In this document: positions 46,613 through 55,633 of the stretch, one piece after another
Layout of the letters: each line of letters begins with the position of its first letter
Position numbering within the stretch: position 1 is the first letter of the stretch
Source: Pseudomonas sp. MM223
Lineage (GTDB): Bacteria; Pseudomonadota; Gammaproteobacteria; Pseudomonadales; Pseudomonadaceae
Direction: 5' to 3'
Assembly: GCA_947090765.1 (NCBI GenBank)
Contig: OX352322.1
Coordinates: 3,207,501 to 3,271,500, forward strand
Length of the DNA stretch: 64,000 nt
The notes under the pieces: model-generated
Databases searched by the model: none
What the model saw: only the letters and a program-made list of their open reading frames with translations
Told to the model about the DNA's origin: nothing
Program-made: the position numbers and the translations under genes

Positions 46613-47728
46613 TCAGGCCGCTTCTTCCAGTGATTCGGCTTTCTCGCTGACCATGTCCGCGATGCGTTTGTTGGTGTCTATCGTGCTGCCAGGGGTGGTC
46701 ATTTGCCGTTTGATGGTGTCCACGTCAACCTGAATCAGGCGCACGCTGCCCTGGCTTGCACGGATAATGAGTTGACGCAGCATCGGGCTGTCGATTTGCC
46801 CGCGCTTGAGTTGATCGCGCAGTGTTTCCAGATGGCTGCCCATAAAGCCCCAGGCGTTCGCCATCAGCTGCGCGCCTTCCTGTGCCTGGCCTGCACTGAT
46901 ACCTAGCTCGCCAAAGCCGGCAGCCAGGCCGGTGGCGACCGCGACCTCTGCGTTGAGCCGCTCGCGACGTGTGATCAAGTCCGCCTTCAGATTCAGCAGG
47001 CCCGCTAGCGCGATGGAAGACCCCACGGCCCCGGCCACACCACCGACCAGCAGCACGCCGCCGCCAACGCACAATGCGGTGGCAGCCCCCCCGGTCACCA
47101 CGGACCCCACGGCTCCGACCAGGATCATCACGACGCCGCCGATGGCGGCCAGCCCACCAAGGGCAATGCCGGTAGCTGCCCCGGCGATCTTGCCATTGAT
47201 ACCGGATAGCTCGTCGTTGATGCTTGCAAGTACGCCGTTGTCGCCATTGACCAGGGCATTGAGCTTGGTGGTGTTGTCGTCGAAAAATGCCTTGTCAGCG
47301 GCGAATGTGTTGCGCAGACCGGACAAATCGGTCTGGATGATGGAGGCCTGTCGGCGGTAAACCTCGACGTTGCTTTCCATTTCCTGCAGCAAGGCAATGG
47401 CATCTGCAGTGCTGGTATTGGGCTGCAACACTTGAGGGAGCACGTTGTGCAACTCGAAGAACGCCTCGATGTTGGTTACCGTGGTGATGATCCGTGGTTG
47501 CAGGTCATCGAGGTAATACGTGGCATTCTGTTTGGCCTTGATCAAGCCATTGTTGATGTCGTTTTGCAGAGGCTTGAGTCGTTCGTGATTGCCGAAGTCC
47601 ACGAACGACTGGGCCTGTACCCCCATGCAGTGGGCTTGTACCAGCATGGCCGCAGAAGATTGGCCCCTGAGCGCGACGCGTGTCTGGCCGAAGTCTTCAT
47701 CCTGAGTGGTGTTGGTCATGTCGTTCAT
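46613..47728 (-). CDS. Tripartite alpha-pore-forming-toxin-like component with hydrophobic hairpin (B-type)
   Basis: A 371-residue helical protein. Residues 45-100 resemble the HBL/NHE family tail (ATYYLDDLQPRIITTVTNIE); residues ~181-246 form a long Gly/Ala/Val hydrophobic hairpin (ALGGLAAIGGVVMILVGAVG), as in the membrane-inserting head of HblB/AhlB-type proteins; the rest is long helices. No signal peptide is visible, as for related Gram-negative toxins. ATG 47726-47728 overlaps the stop of the preceding gene (ATGA), so both are made together. Confidence 0.7.
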   Translation of the reverse strand: MNDMTNTTQDEDFGQTRVALRGQSSAAMLVQAHCMGVQAQSFVDFGNHERLKPLQNDINNGLIKAKQNATYYLDDLQPRIITTVTNIEAFFELHNVLPQVLQPNTSTADAIALLQEMESNVEVYRRQASIIQTDLSGLRNTFAADKAFFDDNTTKLNALVNGDNGVLASINDELSGINGKIAGAATGIALGGLAAIGGVVMILVGAVGSVVTGGAATALCVGGGVLLVGGVAGAVGSSIALAGLLNLKADLITRRERLNAEVAVATGLAAGFGELGISAGQAQEGAQLMANAWGFMGSHLETLRDQLKRGQIDSPMLRQLIIRASQGSVRLIQVDVDTIKRQMTTPGSTIDTNKRIADMVSEKAESLEEAA

Positions 47729-48861
47729 TGTGTTGCTCCTTGGGTTAAAACGACGAGGGCAGCCTTGCGTTGCAGACGAGGGATGTGGCCTCCGGTACCG
47801 GTCAGGGAACGCTTGATGCGGTCCAGCCGGTCGGGCATTCGGTCCCAGCCGGCATCAAGCAGATGATCGTCTAGCGTGCTTCCGTTTGAGGCTGTTTGCT
47901 GCCAACTGCTGTCGAGCTGGGTCCAGGCCTCATTCAGATCCGACGCGGCCAGGTTGAAGCGTTCGATGGCCTCCCGGTGGTCAAGCCCTTGCTGCTTGAT
48001 TACGATGGCGACCGACAGCGCGGCCTTCTGACGATAGAGCTGCTGATACTGATCCTGCAGCGCATCCGTGAACTTGCTGAAGCTATTGATGGCGTCCACG
48101 ACGTCTGTAGCACCACTGGCGATCTCGCCAAGTGTCTCGACCGGGAATGGCGCCTGCTTCTCGGTTTCCTCTGGCTCGGTGTCCGGGGCTGGCGACGGCT
48201 TGGTTTTGGTCAGGGGTGGGGTGCTTTTGGGTTCATCCTTGGCCCCGAACAGCGAAAACACCCACGTGGCGACAGCTTTGGTGTTGCCCCCTATGGACTG
48301 AGAAGCAAGCAGCATCCTGCTGACGGCTTGGCCCATTTCCCGGCTGGTTTTCTCGATGGCCGCCTGAGTGGTGGCAATCTTGCCGCTATCCCCGGCAAGC
48401 TCGACCGTCAGCTTGTCGATACTGGCCTGCAAGCGGTTGGTGACCTTGTCAGATGCTTCCAGCCATTGAGCGGCGTGAGTGCACAGCGCTTGAGTGTTCT
48501 GCTGGGCGCGAGCAATGTCGGATTTGATCAGCTGATAGAATTGCTGCGCGGCAACGGCCTGATCGGCGATGCCGACAGCGTGTCTGGACTCGCGCAGTGT
48601 GCTGATCATCAGGCTCGTGGCTTCCACGTCGCTGATGCAGGCAATGGCCGCGGGTAGCAGGTCATTCAGGTACTCGCTGGCGTGATCCTGCAGCCTGCCT
48701 TGCAGGCCGCTGATCAACGTTCGCGTGGCGGGGTCATCGATAAAGGCACTGACCTCCTGCTGACGTTCGGTGACCAGTGCTCGCGCCTGGCCATACAGCG
48801 CACTGGCGGCGAACTTCTCGAGTGAAGTGATCAGCAACAACGAACCGATGGGTGTGTCCAT
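47725..48861 (-). CDS. Tripartite alpha-pore-forming-toxin-like component (A-type)
   Basis: A 378-residue helical protein, first in the operon. It shares the family pattern SEYLNDLLPAAIACISDVEA with the next gene's DDLQPRIITTVTNIEAF. A Pro/Thr/Glu-rich linker (about residues 208-240) interrupts the helices where other members carry the head, and only a weak hydrophobic stretch (VATWVFSLFG) precedes it. Good GGAGAGG site before ATG 48859-48861. Function inferred from family resemblance, size and gene order. Confidence 0.62.
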   Translation of the reverse strand: MDTPIGSLLLITSLEKFAASALYGQARALVTERQQEVSAFIDDPATRTLISGLQGRLQDHASEYLNDLLPAAIACISDVEATSLMISTLRESRHAVGIADQAVAAQQFYQLIKSDIARAQQNTQALCTHAAQWLEASDKVTNRLQASIDKLTVELAGDSGKIATTQAAIEKTSREMGQAVSRMLLASQSIGGNTKAVATWVFSLFGAKDEPKSTPPLTKTKPSPAPDTEPEETEKQAPFPVETLGEIASGATDVVDAINSFSKFTDALQDQYQQLYRQKAALSVAIVIKQQGLDHREAIERFNLAASDLNEAWTQLDSSWQQTASNGSTLDDHLLDAGWDRMPDRLDRIKRSLTGTGGHIPRLQRKAALVVLTQGATQ

Positions 48862-48885
48862 GGCAACCTCTCCTTGGTGGTGAGG

Positions 48886-49083
48886 CTACATCTTCAAGCG
48901 GCAGGAACGACGGGGTAAGGACACGGTGTCCCCAAACCGGACAATTCGTCTCGCGGTGCCGTAAAAGTGTTCCGCAAGCACCTGTAGAGCAACATGGGGG
49001 GCAAGTTGCATTCGAAGTTGTTGTCGCTGTTTCTTCAGGCCCAGTTGGGCTGATTCACGTTGATGGGTTCTGCGCGCGCTCAT
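48886..49083 (-). CDS. Possible small coupled ORF, 65 residues
   Basis: ATG 49081-49083 overlaps the stop of the LuxR-type gene (TGATG), which can signal coupling. The product is very basic (MSARRTHQRESAQLGLKKQR) and otherwise unrecognised. It ends 25 bases before the toxin-like operon start, so this 218-base stretch may simply be the operon promoter region. Weak call. Confidence 0.25.
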   Translation of the reverse strand: MSARRTHQRESAQLGLKKQRQQLRMQLAPHVALQVLAEHFYGTARRIVRFGDTVSLPRRSCRLKM

Positions 49084-49847
49084 CGGTGAATCCCAGGCTC
49101 ACGGATAAACATCGAGAACAGTTCGGGGTGGGACGAGATGTTCAACTTCGCATACAGGTGGCGACGGTGCACCTTGATGGTCTCTGGCGAGATCCCCAGC
49201 CGTTGCGCCATCGCCTTTGAGGAGTAACCGCGCAGGATCAGGCGGGCAATTTCCAGCTCCCGCTCAGACAGCACGCCTTGGGCAAACCTGGCCAATGCAT
49301 CGCCAACCGGTGGCTGCACGGGCACCGGGACTCCGCTACGTACCCAGTGCTGCTGAAGCAAGGCCAGCACCCAGGCACTGACCAGGTTGAGCTTGCCCAG
49401 CTCTGCTGCGTCGAACGCGCGGCGCATACCCAACGACAGTGACAACACCCCGTCCGGCAACTGCAACAGAAACTGGATTTCGTCCACCAGTACATGGTTC
49501 TGGAAGTAGTTCTGGTAATAGTCCGTTTGCCAGAAATGGTCCGGGGCTACTTCTTCGAGGTGGTAGCAACCACTGGCCAAGCCTTCGCGCGCGGCCTGGT
49601 AGAAGGGATCGAGCAGATACAACCCGTCAAGGTACAGTTCACCCGCTGCAGGTGCTGGTGCTGCATCGTATTCCTCCAGCACGTGTGGGGCACCCTGGGG
49701 AGGGAGGTGCATCGCCAGCGCATTGTCGAACGGCACCCAATGCCTCAGCACCAGGATCAGCTGCCGCCAGAAGCGCGGGCTGCCGATGTGCTCTATCGCC
49801 CTGGCCAGGGCGGTGTGACCGGCAACTTCATGAAAGAGAACGTCCAC
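49080..49847 (-). CDS. LuxR-type (solo) transcriptional regulator
   Basis: 255 residues with a C-terminal LuxR/FixJ HTH (LSERELEIARLILRGYSSKA, ISPETIKVHRRHLYAKL). The N-terminal ~180 residues lack the conserved Trp/Tyr set of autoinducer-binding domains and are probably a different sensor. Divergent from the APC permease/DmpA peptidase pair and upstream, in the same direction, of the toxin-like operon; it could control either. Confidence 0.88.
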   Translation of the reverse strand: MDVLFHEVAGHTALARAIEHIGSPRFWRQLILVLRHWVPFDNALAMHLPPQGAPHVLEEYDAAPAPAAGELYLDGLYLLDPFYQAAREGLASGCYHLEEVAPDHFWQTDYYQNYFQNHVLVDEIQFLLQLPDGVLSLSLGMRRAFDAAELGKLNLVSAWVLALLQQHWVRSGVPVPVQPPVGDALARFAQGVLSERELEIARLILRGYSSKAMAQRLGISPETIKVHRRHLYAKLNISSHPELFSMFIREPGIHR

Positions 49848-49905
49848 GGCAGCATCCTTGAGAGCAGTAGGGCATTGGTGCCCGATTTGCCGAAGCTGTC
49901 AACCG

Positions 49906-49915
49906 GGGGTACCCC
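49906..49915. promoter_or_regulatory. Palindrome GGGGTACCCC in the luxR-permease divergent region
   Basis: A 10-bp perfect palindrome, 59 bases from the LuxR start and 127 bases from the permease start. A plausible operator; the only notable signal in this region. Confidence 0.4.
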
Positions 49916-50041
49916 TTAGTGGGAATTGCCCTGCAGGGTGCTGCCGCATAGATTTCCTACCCATCAAGCGGGCCGTCGAGCTCGCCACGTTTCGCTTCCT
50001 GGTTCTGCCTCTGACACTAACAACAACGTGAGGATGAACGC

Positions 50042-51405
50042 ATGACGTCCTGTAGTGCACCCGCCCCAGAACTCAAACCGACACTGAGCGTCGCCGATGT
50101 AATTGCTATCACCGTTTCGTCGGTGACACCTGCAAGTTCCGTATTCGTCATTGCGCCCTTTGCTATCGCCCAGGCAGGTACAGGTGTGATCTGGGCCTTC
50201 ATACTGGGTGGTGTGCTGGCGCTGATGTTTGCGCTTTGCTATGCCGAACTGGGCCGCGCGCACAGTGCTGCCGGGGGGGAATACGTGTTTGCCAAGCGGG
50301 TATTTGGCGGCATGGCCGGTTACGCCACCTTTCTGACCGTACTGGCGATGCTGGTATTCATTCCACCGGTGTTGGCCACGGGGGCTGCCACTTACTTGAA
50401 CGCAGCGCTCGGCACCCAGCTTGACGGGCAGACGGTGGCCTTGGTGATTGTGGCCCTGGGTTATCTGCTTGGCATCCTCAACATCAAGCTCAACGCATGG
50501 GTAACTGGCACTTGCCTGTTCCTTGAAGTAGCGGCGCTGATGGTGATTGTGGTGCTGGGCTTTGGCCATGCCCAGCAGCCGGTCAGCAGCCTCATCAGCC
50601 CGCTGGTACTCGATAACGGGCTACTGCACGCGGCGCCCTGGGCGTTGGTGATTGGTGCGGTGGGCACTGCGCTGTTTTCTTTCAACGGATATGGCGGTGC
50701 AGTGTTGCTGGCCGAGGACATGAAATGTGGTGGGCGTGGCATCCCCAAAGCCGTGCTGTGGTCACTGGTGCTGGTGGTGGCCATTGAAGTGATCCCACTG
50801 ATAGCGCTACTGGTAGGGGCCCCCTCGCTTGAGGCGATGCTGGCCAGCCCGGACCCCATTGGCTACCTGCTGACGGCCCATGGCAACGAAACGCTGTCGC
50901 GCCTGGTGAGCGCCGGGATTTTCCTTTCGGTGTTCAACGCCATCATCGCCCTGGTGATCCAGAGTGGGCGGGTGATCTATAGCAGTGGGCGAGATGCGTT
51001 GTGGATGCCGACCCTGAACCGCGCCTTCATCCGCATTCACCCCAAGTGGGAATCGCCCTGGCTGGCCACGCTGTTCCTCGCCGTGCCTTCTGCTGCCTTG
51101 ACGTTCAGCCCAACCTGGCGGAGCTCACGTCCTTCACCGTGTTGCTGATCCTGTGCGTGTACCTGGTGGTCGGGTTGTGCGCGCTGTTCAGCCGCGTGCT
51201 GCGCCGCGACCGTGAGCACCCTTACCGGATGCCGCTGTGGCCTCTGCCGGCATTGGCTGCGGTGACAGGGGCGGGGTACCTGTTGACGACCCTGTTGAGC
51301 GAGGCTTCAGCCCGGGACATTTTCATCATTCTTGGCATTCTGCTTACCTCCGTGTTGCTGTATGGCACGTATGGAAAGTTGAGCCCGGCCTTCGAAAAAC
51401 TTTGA
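50042..51405 (+). pseudogene. APC-family amino acid permease, apparent frameshift
   Basis: Inner-membrane permease. Frame one (to ~51108) opens LSVADVIAITVSSVTPASSV and runs through FSFNGYGGAVLLAEDMKCGG to WLATLFLAVPSAALTFS. The second frame then gives NLAELTSFTVLLILCVYLVV and the last two helices to 51405. The change is at agcccaacc (about 51108-51115); one additional C restores a ~455-residue protein. First gene of a set with the DmpA peptidase, suggesting import of a small peptide or amide. Confidence 0.83.
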
Positions 51406-51414
51406 GCGAGAGAC

Positions 51415-52521
51415 ATGATGCGAGCACGCAACTTCGGTATCACGCTGGGCCTTGGTCGGCCTGGCCCTCACAACGCCATTACCGACGTACCGGGTGTACG
51501 GGTTGGCCACGCTACCTTGAACACGACCCACCACGGCAAGCCTGTACGCACCGGTGTCAGTGTCATCGAGCCCCGCGAAGGCCCGGCGCGCTATCAACCG
51601 TGCTTTGCTGGCTGTCATGTGCTGAACGGCAATGGCGATGCCACAGGCCTGGAGTGGATTCGTGAAGCAGGCTTGTTGACTACAGCCATTGCCACGACCA
51701 ATACGCACAGCGTGGGTGTGGTGCGCGATGCACTGATCGCCCATGAGCATGCGACCCTGGCGGATGCGTCGACCTACTGGTGCATGCCGGTGGTGATGGA
51801 AACTTACGACGGCGTGCTGAACGACATCTGGGGCCAGCATGTGAATGCGGACCTGGTGCAGCAAGCGCTGGGGGCGGCCCGTGGCGGGCCGGTGACCGAG
51901 GGTGCGGTAGGCGGTGGTACCGGCATGATCTGCCATGAATTCAAAGGCGGGATTGGTACTGCGTCGCGGGTATTGCCGGCAGAGCAGGGCGGCTGGACGG
52001 TGGGAGCCTTTGTCCAGGCCAACCACGGCCAGCGTCGCGAGTTGCGGGTGGATGGTTATCCTGTAGGGCGAGTGCTGCTTGACCTGCCCTCGCCATTTGA
52101 CCAGCACGACACCCCTGGCATGGGCTCGATCGTGGTGGTATTGGCCACCGATGCACCGTTGCTGCCGCATCAGTGCCAACGCCTGGCACAACGTGCTGCG
52201 CTGGGTATTGCCCGCACGGGGGGCGGTACCGATGATTCCAGTGGCGATATCTTCCTGGCGTTCTCGACAGGTAATACCGGGCTGGCGCCAGCCGATTACA
52301 ACCGCCGCGATCTGCCGGTAACGGCGCACGTGGCGATGGTTAACAACGACCATATCTCGCCGCTGTTCGCGGCGGCGGCCGAGGCGGTAGAGGAAGCCAT
52401 CGTGAACGCGATCCTGGCAGGCAGGCCCATGCAGGCAGAAGACGGGCGAGAGGTGCCAGGCCTGGAAGGGAAGCGCTTGCTCGCAGCGCTCAAGCAGATG
52501 GGCTGGAAGGCAGAGCTCTGA
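51415..52521 (+). CDS. dmpA: P1-family peptidase, DmpA-type L-aminopeptidase/D-esterase
   Basis: 368 residues. DmpA-fold Ntn-like hydrolase that self-cleaves to free an N-terminal nucleophile. The cleavage site is seen as Gly237-Ser238 in PGMGSIVVVLATDAPL. Other family segments: NAITDVPGVRVGHATL, GAVGGGTGM and GGTDDSSGDIFLAFSTGN. Removes N-terminal residues, including beta-amino or D-amino acids in some members. Ten bases after the permease gene. Confidence 0.92.
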   Translation: MMRARNFGITLGLGRPGPHNAITDVPGVRVGHATLNTTHHGKPVRTGVSVIEPREGPARYQPCFAGCHVLNGNGDATGLEWIREAGLLTTAIATTNTHSVGVVRDALIAHEHATLADASTYWCMPVVMETYDGVLNDIWGQHVNADLVQQALGAARGGPVTEGAVGGGTGMICHEFKGGIGTASRVLPAEQGGWTVGAFVQANHGQRRELRVDGYPVGRVLLDLPSPFDQHDTPGMGSIVVVLATDAPLLPHQCQRLAQRAALGIARTGGGTDDSSGDIFLAFSTGNTGLAPADYNRRDLPVTAHVAMVNNDHISPLFAAAAEAVEEAIVNAILAGRPMQAEDGREVPGLEGKRLLAALKQMGWKAEL

Positions 52522-52542
52522 TCATTCCGAACACTCTGCGGC

Positions 52543-52570
52543 CCCTGTAGGAGCGGGTTCACCCGCGAAG
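52543..52570. repeat. Single REP element
   Basis: cctgtaggagcgggttcacc followed by cgcgaag; a diverged gcgggcgtgcccgcc copy lies ~25 bases on, overlapping the end of the LysR gene. Confidence 0.7.
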
Positions 52571-52577
52571 AATGCTG

Positions 52578-53510
52578 TTACAGCTGATGTGAAAGCGGGC
52601 GTGCCCGCCAGGCGGGCTCGGACAACCGTTCGACAAAGAAGTCGGCCAATGCCTGAACCTTGCGTGGCCGGCTCCGTGCCGAGGGCGTAACAAAATACAG
52701 CCCGCCCTGGGTCATGCTCCATTCGGGCAGGACCTTTTCCAGGCGGCCGTCAGCCAGGTAATCAGCCGCAATGAACTCCGGGAGCTCGGCGATCGCCAGG
52801 CCAGCCAGCAACGGGGCTACCAAAGCATCGGCATTGGTAACCCGCAGCGGCCCACGCGGCGTTACATCCTGTTCGGTGCCGTCGGCATGAGTAAAACGCC
52901 ACACCTGGCTGCGGGCGCGATAGGCATAGCTCATGCAGGCATGCTCGGCCAATTCGCGCGGATGCGCAGGCCGGCCGCGCTTGGCAATATACCCAGGCGC
53001 AGCTAGCAGATACTGGGTGACCGAACAGATACGCCGTGCCACCAACGATGAATCAGGCAATGCAGCAATACGCAGTGCCGCGTCGAAACCGTCGGCTACA
53101 AGGTCGACTGTGGAGTCTGACAAATGCAGGTCAAGCTCCAGCCCCGGGTAACGGGCCAGCAACTCGGGCAACAGCGGCGTGACCCAGCGTAAGCCAAATG
53201 ACATGGGCACCGCCAGGCGCACCAGCCCGCGAGGTTGCACCGACAGTTCCAGGGCTTCACTTTCCATTTCCTCGGCCTGGCGGTAAAGCGCACTGGCTTG
53301 TTCGACCATGCGCTGGCCGAACTCCGTCAGCGACAGTTGGCGCGAGGTACGGTTGAACAAGCGTCCACCCAGGCGTTCCTCTAGGCGAGTTACCGCGCGT
53401 GAAACCGTAGGCACCGACACGCCCATGGCCCGTGATGCCGCAGCATAAGAGCCTTCTTCGGCGACCTTGGCAAACATCGCCAACCCTTCGAAATCGGGGA
53501 TTCTTGCCAT
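52578..53510 (-). CDS. LysR-family regulator divergent from an SDR
   Basis: 310 residues. HTH YAAASRAMGVSVPTVSRAVT and an effector domain with VRLAVPMSFGLRWVTPLLPE, of the large CrgA/DsdC-like Pseudomonas group. Divergent from the SDR gene with an operator-like dyad between, so it probably represses or activates it. Confidence 0.9.
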   Translation of the reverse strand: MARIPDFEGLAMFAKVAEEGSYAAASRAMGVSVPTVSRAVTRLEERLGGRLFNRTSRQLSLTEFGQRMVEQASALYRQAEEMESEALELSVQPRGLVRLAVPMSFGLRWVTPLLPELLARYPGLELDLHLSDSTVDLVADGFDAALRIAALPDSSLVARRICSVTQYLLAAPGYIAKRGRPAHPRELAEHACMSYAYRARSQVWRFTHADGTEQDVTPRGPLRVTNADALVAPLLAGLAIAELPEFIAADYLADGRLEKVLPEWSMTQGGLYFVTPSARSRPRKVQALADFFVERLSEPAWRARPLSHQL

Positions 53511-53530
53511 TTCAATTCTGCAATGATGAG

Positions 53531-53553
53531 TTTCAAATGATTCTATTTTGAAA
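53531..53553. promoter_or_regulatory. Dyad TTTCAAA-N9-TTTGAAA, candidate LysR operator
   Basis: Perfect 7-bp arms in the 104-base divergent region, 21 bases from the LysR start. Fits a LysR-type site. Confidence 0.6.
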
Positions 53554-53614
53554 GATGGCGCAGGTCGATACGCTTCTTCCTACAGCAACTCACCAACCTG
53601 ACGGGAGAAACACC

Positions 53615-54367
53615 ATGAGCAACAAACTGGAAGGCAAAATCGCATTGGTCACTGGCGGCACTACCGGTATCGGGCTTGCCACTGCACAGCGTTTTGCAGA
53701 AGAAGGTGCGCACGTCTACATCACCGGCCGCCGCCAGGCAGAGCTGGACAAGGCGGTGGCACTGGTAGGTAACGCCACCGGCATTGCGGTCGACTCCACC
53801 CGGCTCGATCAACTCGATGACCTGTATGCCCGCATCAGTGAGCAACATGGGCAGCTGGATGTGCTGTTTGCCAACGCTGGCGGCGGGTCCATGCTGCCAC
53901 TGGGGGACATCACCGAGGCGCACTATGACGATACCTTCGATCGCAACGTGAAAGGTGTGCTGTTCACCGTGCAAAAGGCGTTGCCGCTGCTGGCGCGTAA
54001 CGCCTCGATCATTCTCACCGGCTCTACGGCAGGCAGCTCCGGCACTGCGGCATTCAGCGTTTACTCGGCTTCCAAGGCCGCCGTGCGCGCCTTTGCCCGC
54101 AGCTGGATCCTGGACCTCAAGGACCGCGGAGTACGGGTCAACACCCTCAGCCCCGGCGCAACGCGTACACCCGGCCTTGTCGACCTCGCGGGGCCGGATG
54201 CACAGCAACAGCAAGGTTTGCTGGATTACCTGGCGGCGCAAGTGCCACTGGGTCGGGTAGGGGAGCCGATTGAAATTGCCAATGCGGCGGTATTCCTGGC
54301 CAGTGACGATGCCAGTTTCGTCAACGGCGTCGAGTTGTTCGTCGATGGTGGGCAAGCGCAGGTCTGA
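53615..54367 (+). CDS. Short-chain dehydrogenase/reductase
   Basis: 250 residues. NAD(P) motif TGGTTGIG (13-20), NAG-like FANAGGGS, catalytic Ser in [11 protein letters not shown], Tyr-x3-Lys in [10 protein letters not shown], and the C-terminal [13 protein letters not shown]. Classical SDR acting on small carbonyls or alcohols. GGGAG site before ATG 53615. Confidence 0.92.
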   Translation: MSNKLEGKIALVTGGTTGIGLATAQRFAEEGAHVYITGRRQAELDKAVALVGNATGIAVDSTRLDQLDDLYARISEQHGQLDVLFANAGGGSMLPLGDITEAHYDDTFDRNVKGVLFTVQKALPLLARNASIILTGSTAGSSGTAAFSVYSASKAAVRAFARSWILDLKDRGVRVNTLSPGATRTPGLVDLAGPDAQQQQGLLDYLAAQVPLGRVGEPIEIANAAVFLASDDASFVNGVELFVDGGQAQV

Positions 54368-54388
54368 TTGGCATCTGGAGCGAGGGCG

Positions 54389-54410
54389 AAGGCGGCAAGT
54401 GCCGCCTTTC
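54389..54410 (+). terminator. Hairpin terminator after the SDR
   Basis: AAGGCGGC-aagt-GCCGCCTT followed by TC. Stable 8-bp stem, 21 bases past the stop. Confidence 0.6.
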
Positions 54411-54416
54411 AGCTAT

Positions 54417-54434
54417 GGAGTACAGGTGTACTCC
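54417..54434. promoter_or_regulatory. 18-bp dyad upstream of the kinase-like gene
   Basis: GGAGTACA-gg-TGTACTCC, perfect 8-bp arms with only a 2-base centre, better suited to a dimeric protein site than to an RNA hairpin. Located 73 bases before the next gene. Confidence 0.5.
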
Positions 54435-54506
54435 TGCCGGGAATTGCTTGAAGGCAAGCTGCAATCAATGGTCTTATCCCGCGCCTGAGCCAACTGGTAT
54501 TGAACG

Positions 54507-55124
54507 ATGAACCGCCCGCTGTTTGTTTCCCTCGATGGGCCCAAGGGCACCGGCAAGACCACGCTGCTGGAGGCCGTTACTCAGGCCCTGAGGCAGGAAG
54601 GGAAAAAGGTGATCCGCCTTTGCGAAAAAAAGAACGACCCTTACCGGGGCGAAACCATGGTCTTGGTCAACCAGCTTGCCAGAAGCCCTTGCCAGGATTT
54701 GGAGCTCAGGGTATGCGAACGCTTCGCTGAAAGCCGCGCCTGGATTTCCCGACAGGTACTGCCAAGGCAGCCAGCAGACAGCATCATCCTGATTGATCGC
54801 TGGTACCCCTCTGATGCCGCGTTTCGCCGCACGGTACCGTTTGACCATATCTTGCGCCTTAACCTCGAACGCAATGTGCAGGTGCCCGATTTACATGTCG
54901 GCGTAGTCACAGCCCCCGAAACTTCGTGGGCGAGGGCGGCGGCACGCACGCGTGGGCTGGGCAGTACGGTGATTCACAACCTGGATGAGCAGGTGGCCTG
55001 TACCGAGGCGTTCGAGCGCGCGGTTGCGGACCACGGCTGGGTGCTGTGCCGTAATGAGGGGACTGTCGAGGCCGCCGTGCGGCAGGTGGTTGGCGAGATT
55101 GATCGAGTGCTTCGAATGCAGTGA
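54507..55124 (+). CDS. Thymidylate-kinase-like P-loop protein
   Basis: 205 residues. Walker A GPKGTGKTT (11-19), a DR-x-Y motif in ILIDRWYPSDAAFRR, and an Arg-rich lid-like RAAARTRGLG. It resembles dTMP/deoxynucleoside kinases but lacks the full dTMP kinase motif set (no DRY...A.Q segment in usual form). Probably a paralogue with another nucleotide or small-molecule substrate, since the housekeeping tmk normally sits elsewhere beside holB/pabC genes. Confidence 0.72.
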   Translation: MNRPLFVSLDGPKGTGKTTLLEAVTQALRQEGKKVIRLCEKKNDPYRGETMVLVNQLARSPCQDLELRVCERFAESRAWISRQVLPRQPADSIILIDRWYPSDAAFRRTVPFDHILRLNLERNVQVPDLHVGVVTAPETSWARAAARTRGLGSTVIHNLDEQVACTEAFERAVADHGWVLCRNEGTVEAAVRQVVGEIDRVLRMQ

Positions 55125-55172
55125 GTGCGCGGCGCGCACGCCCCACACTTGCACCCAAGGCAAACACAAGCC

Positions 55173-55269
55173 CTTGTAGGAGCAGCCTTGCGCTGCGAAG
55201 AGGCCATTGCAGCCGCAGATAGTCTTTAGGCTTACCGGCCTCTTCGCAGCACAAGGCTGCTCCTACAAG
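55173..55269. repeat. REP inverted pair
   Basis: 33-base arms (cttgtaggagcagccttgcg... and its mirror) with a 31-base spacer, between two convergent genes. Confidence 0.9.
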
Positions 55270-55302
55270 AACTGCGCCCATGCCTACCTAAGCAGTATCT
55301 GC

Positions 55303-55557
55303 TCACCTCGCAGTAAAACCCGCAAACCGCTTGTTGAAGCCAGCCACCCGGCCCTCGGCTTTGGCTTTGCGTTCCTGCCCGGTGTAGATCGGGTGCGAGG
55401 CGCTGGAAACGTCGAGTGTGACGTAGGGGTAGCTGACGCCATCGGTATGCACGTGGGTCTTGTCGGTATCAATGGTCGATCTGATCAGCCAAAAGGCGTT
55501 GGCCGCCACGTCGTGAAACAGAACGGGGCGGTAGTCGGGGTGAATGCCTGGTTTCAT
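55303..55557 (-). CDS. rpmE2: Ribosomal protein L31 type B, zinc-free (C-minus) paralogue
   Basis: 84 residues: [20 protein letters not shown], then [18 protein letters not shown] and FNKRFAG. No cysteine at all, so it lacks the CxxC zinc site of the main L31. Such paralogues replace the zinc-containing protein in ribosomes when zinc is scarce. GAGGAG site before ATG 55555-55557; a Zur-like palindrome lies just upstream. Confidence 0.95.
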   Translation of the reverse strand: MKPGIHPDYRPVLFHDVAANAFWLIRSTIDTDKTHVHTDGVSYPYVTLDVSSASHPIYTGQERKAKAEGRVAGFNKRFAGFTAR

Positions 55558-55575
55558 GTAGCGCTCCTCAGCTAG

Positions 55576-55590
55576 TGTTATACAGTAACA
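55576..55590. promoter_or_regulatory. Zur-like box upstream of rpmE2
   Basis: TGTTA-TACAG-TAACA, a palindrome of the Zur type (core GTTA...TAAC), 19-33 bases upstream of the rpmE2 start codon. Confidence 0.65.
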
Positions 55591-55633
55591 ATATGCTAGC
55601 TGTAGTTGAGACTGATTTGCAACATCGATCACC

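Noticed and set aside
45781..48861. Reading the three helical proteins as methyl-accepting or phage tail-length proteins
   Set aside because: No HAMP, signalling or tape-measure features; the hydrophobic hairpin and family pattern fit alpha-pore-forming toxins better.
48868..49079. Terminator search between the LuxR gene and the toxin-like operon
   Set aside because: No convincing hairpin plus T run was seen, so I neither claim separate transcription nor a joint operon.
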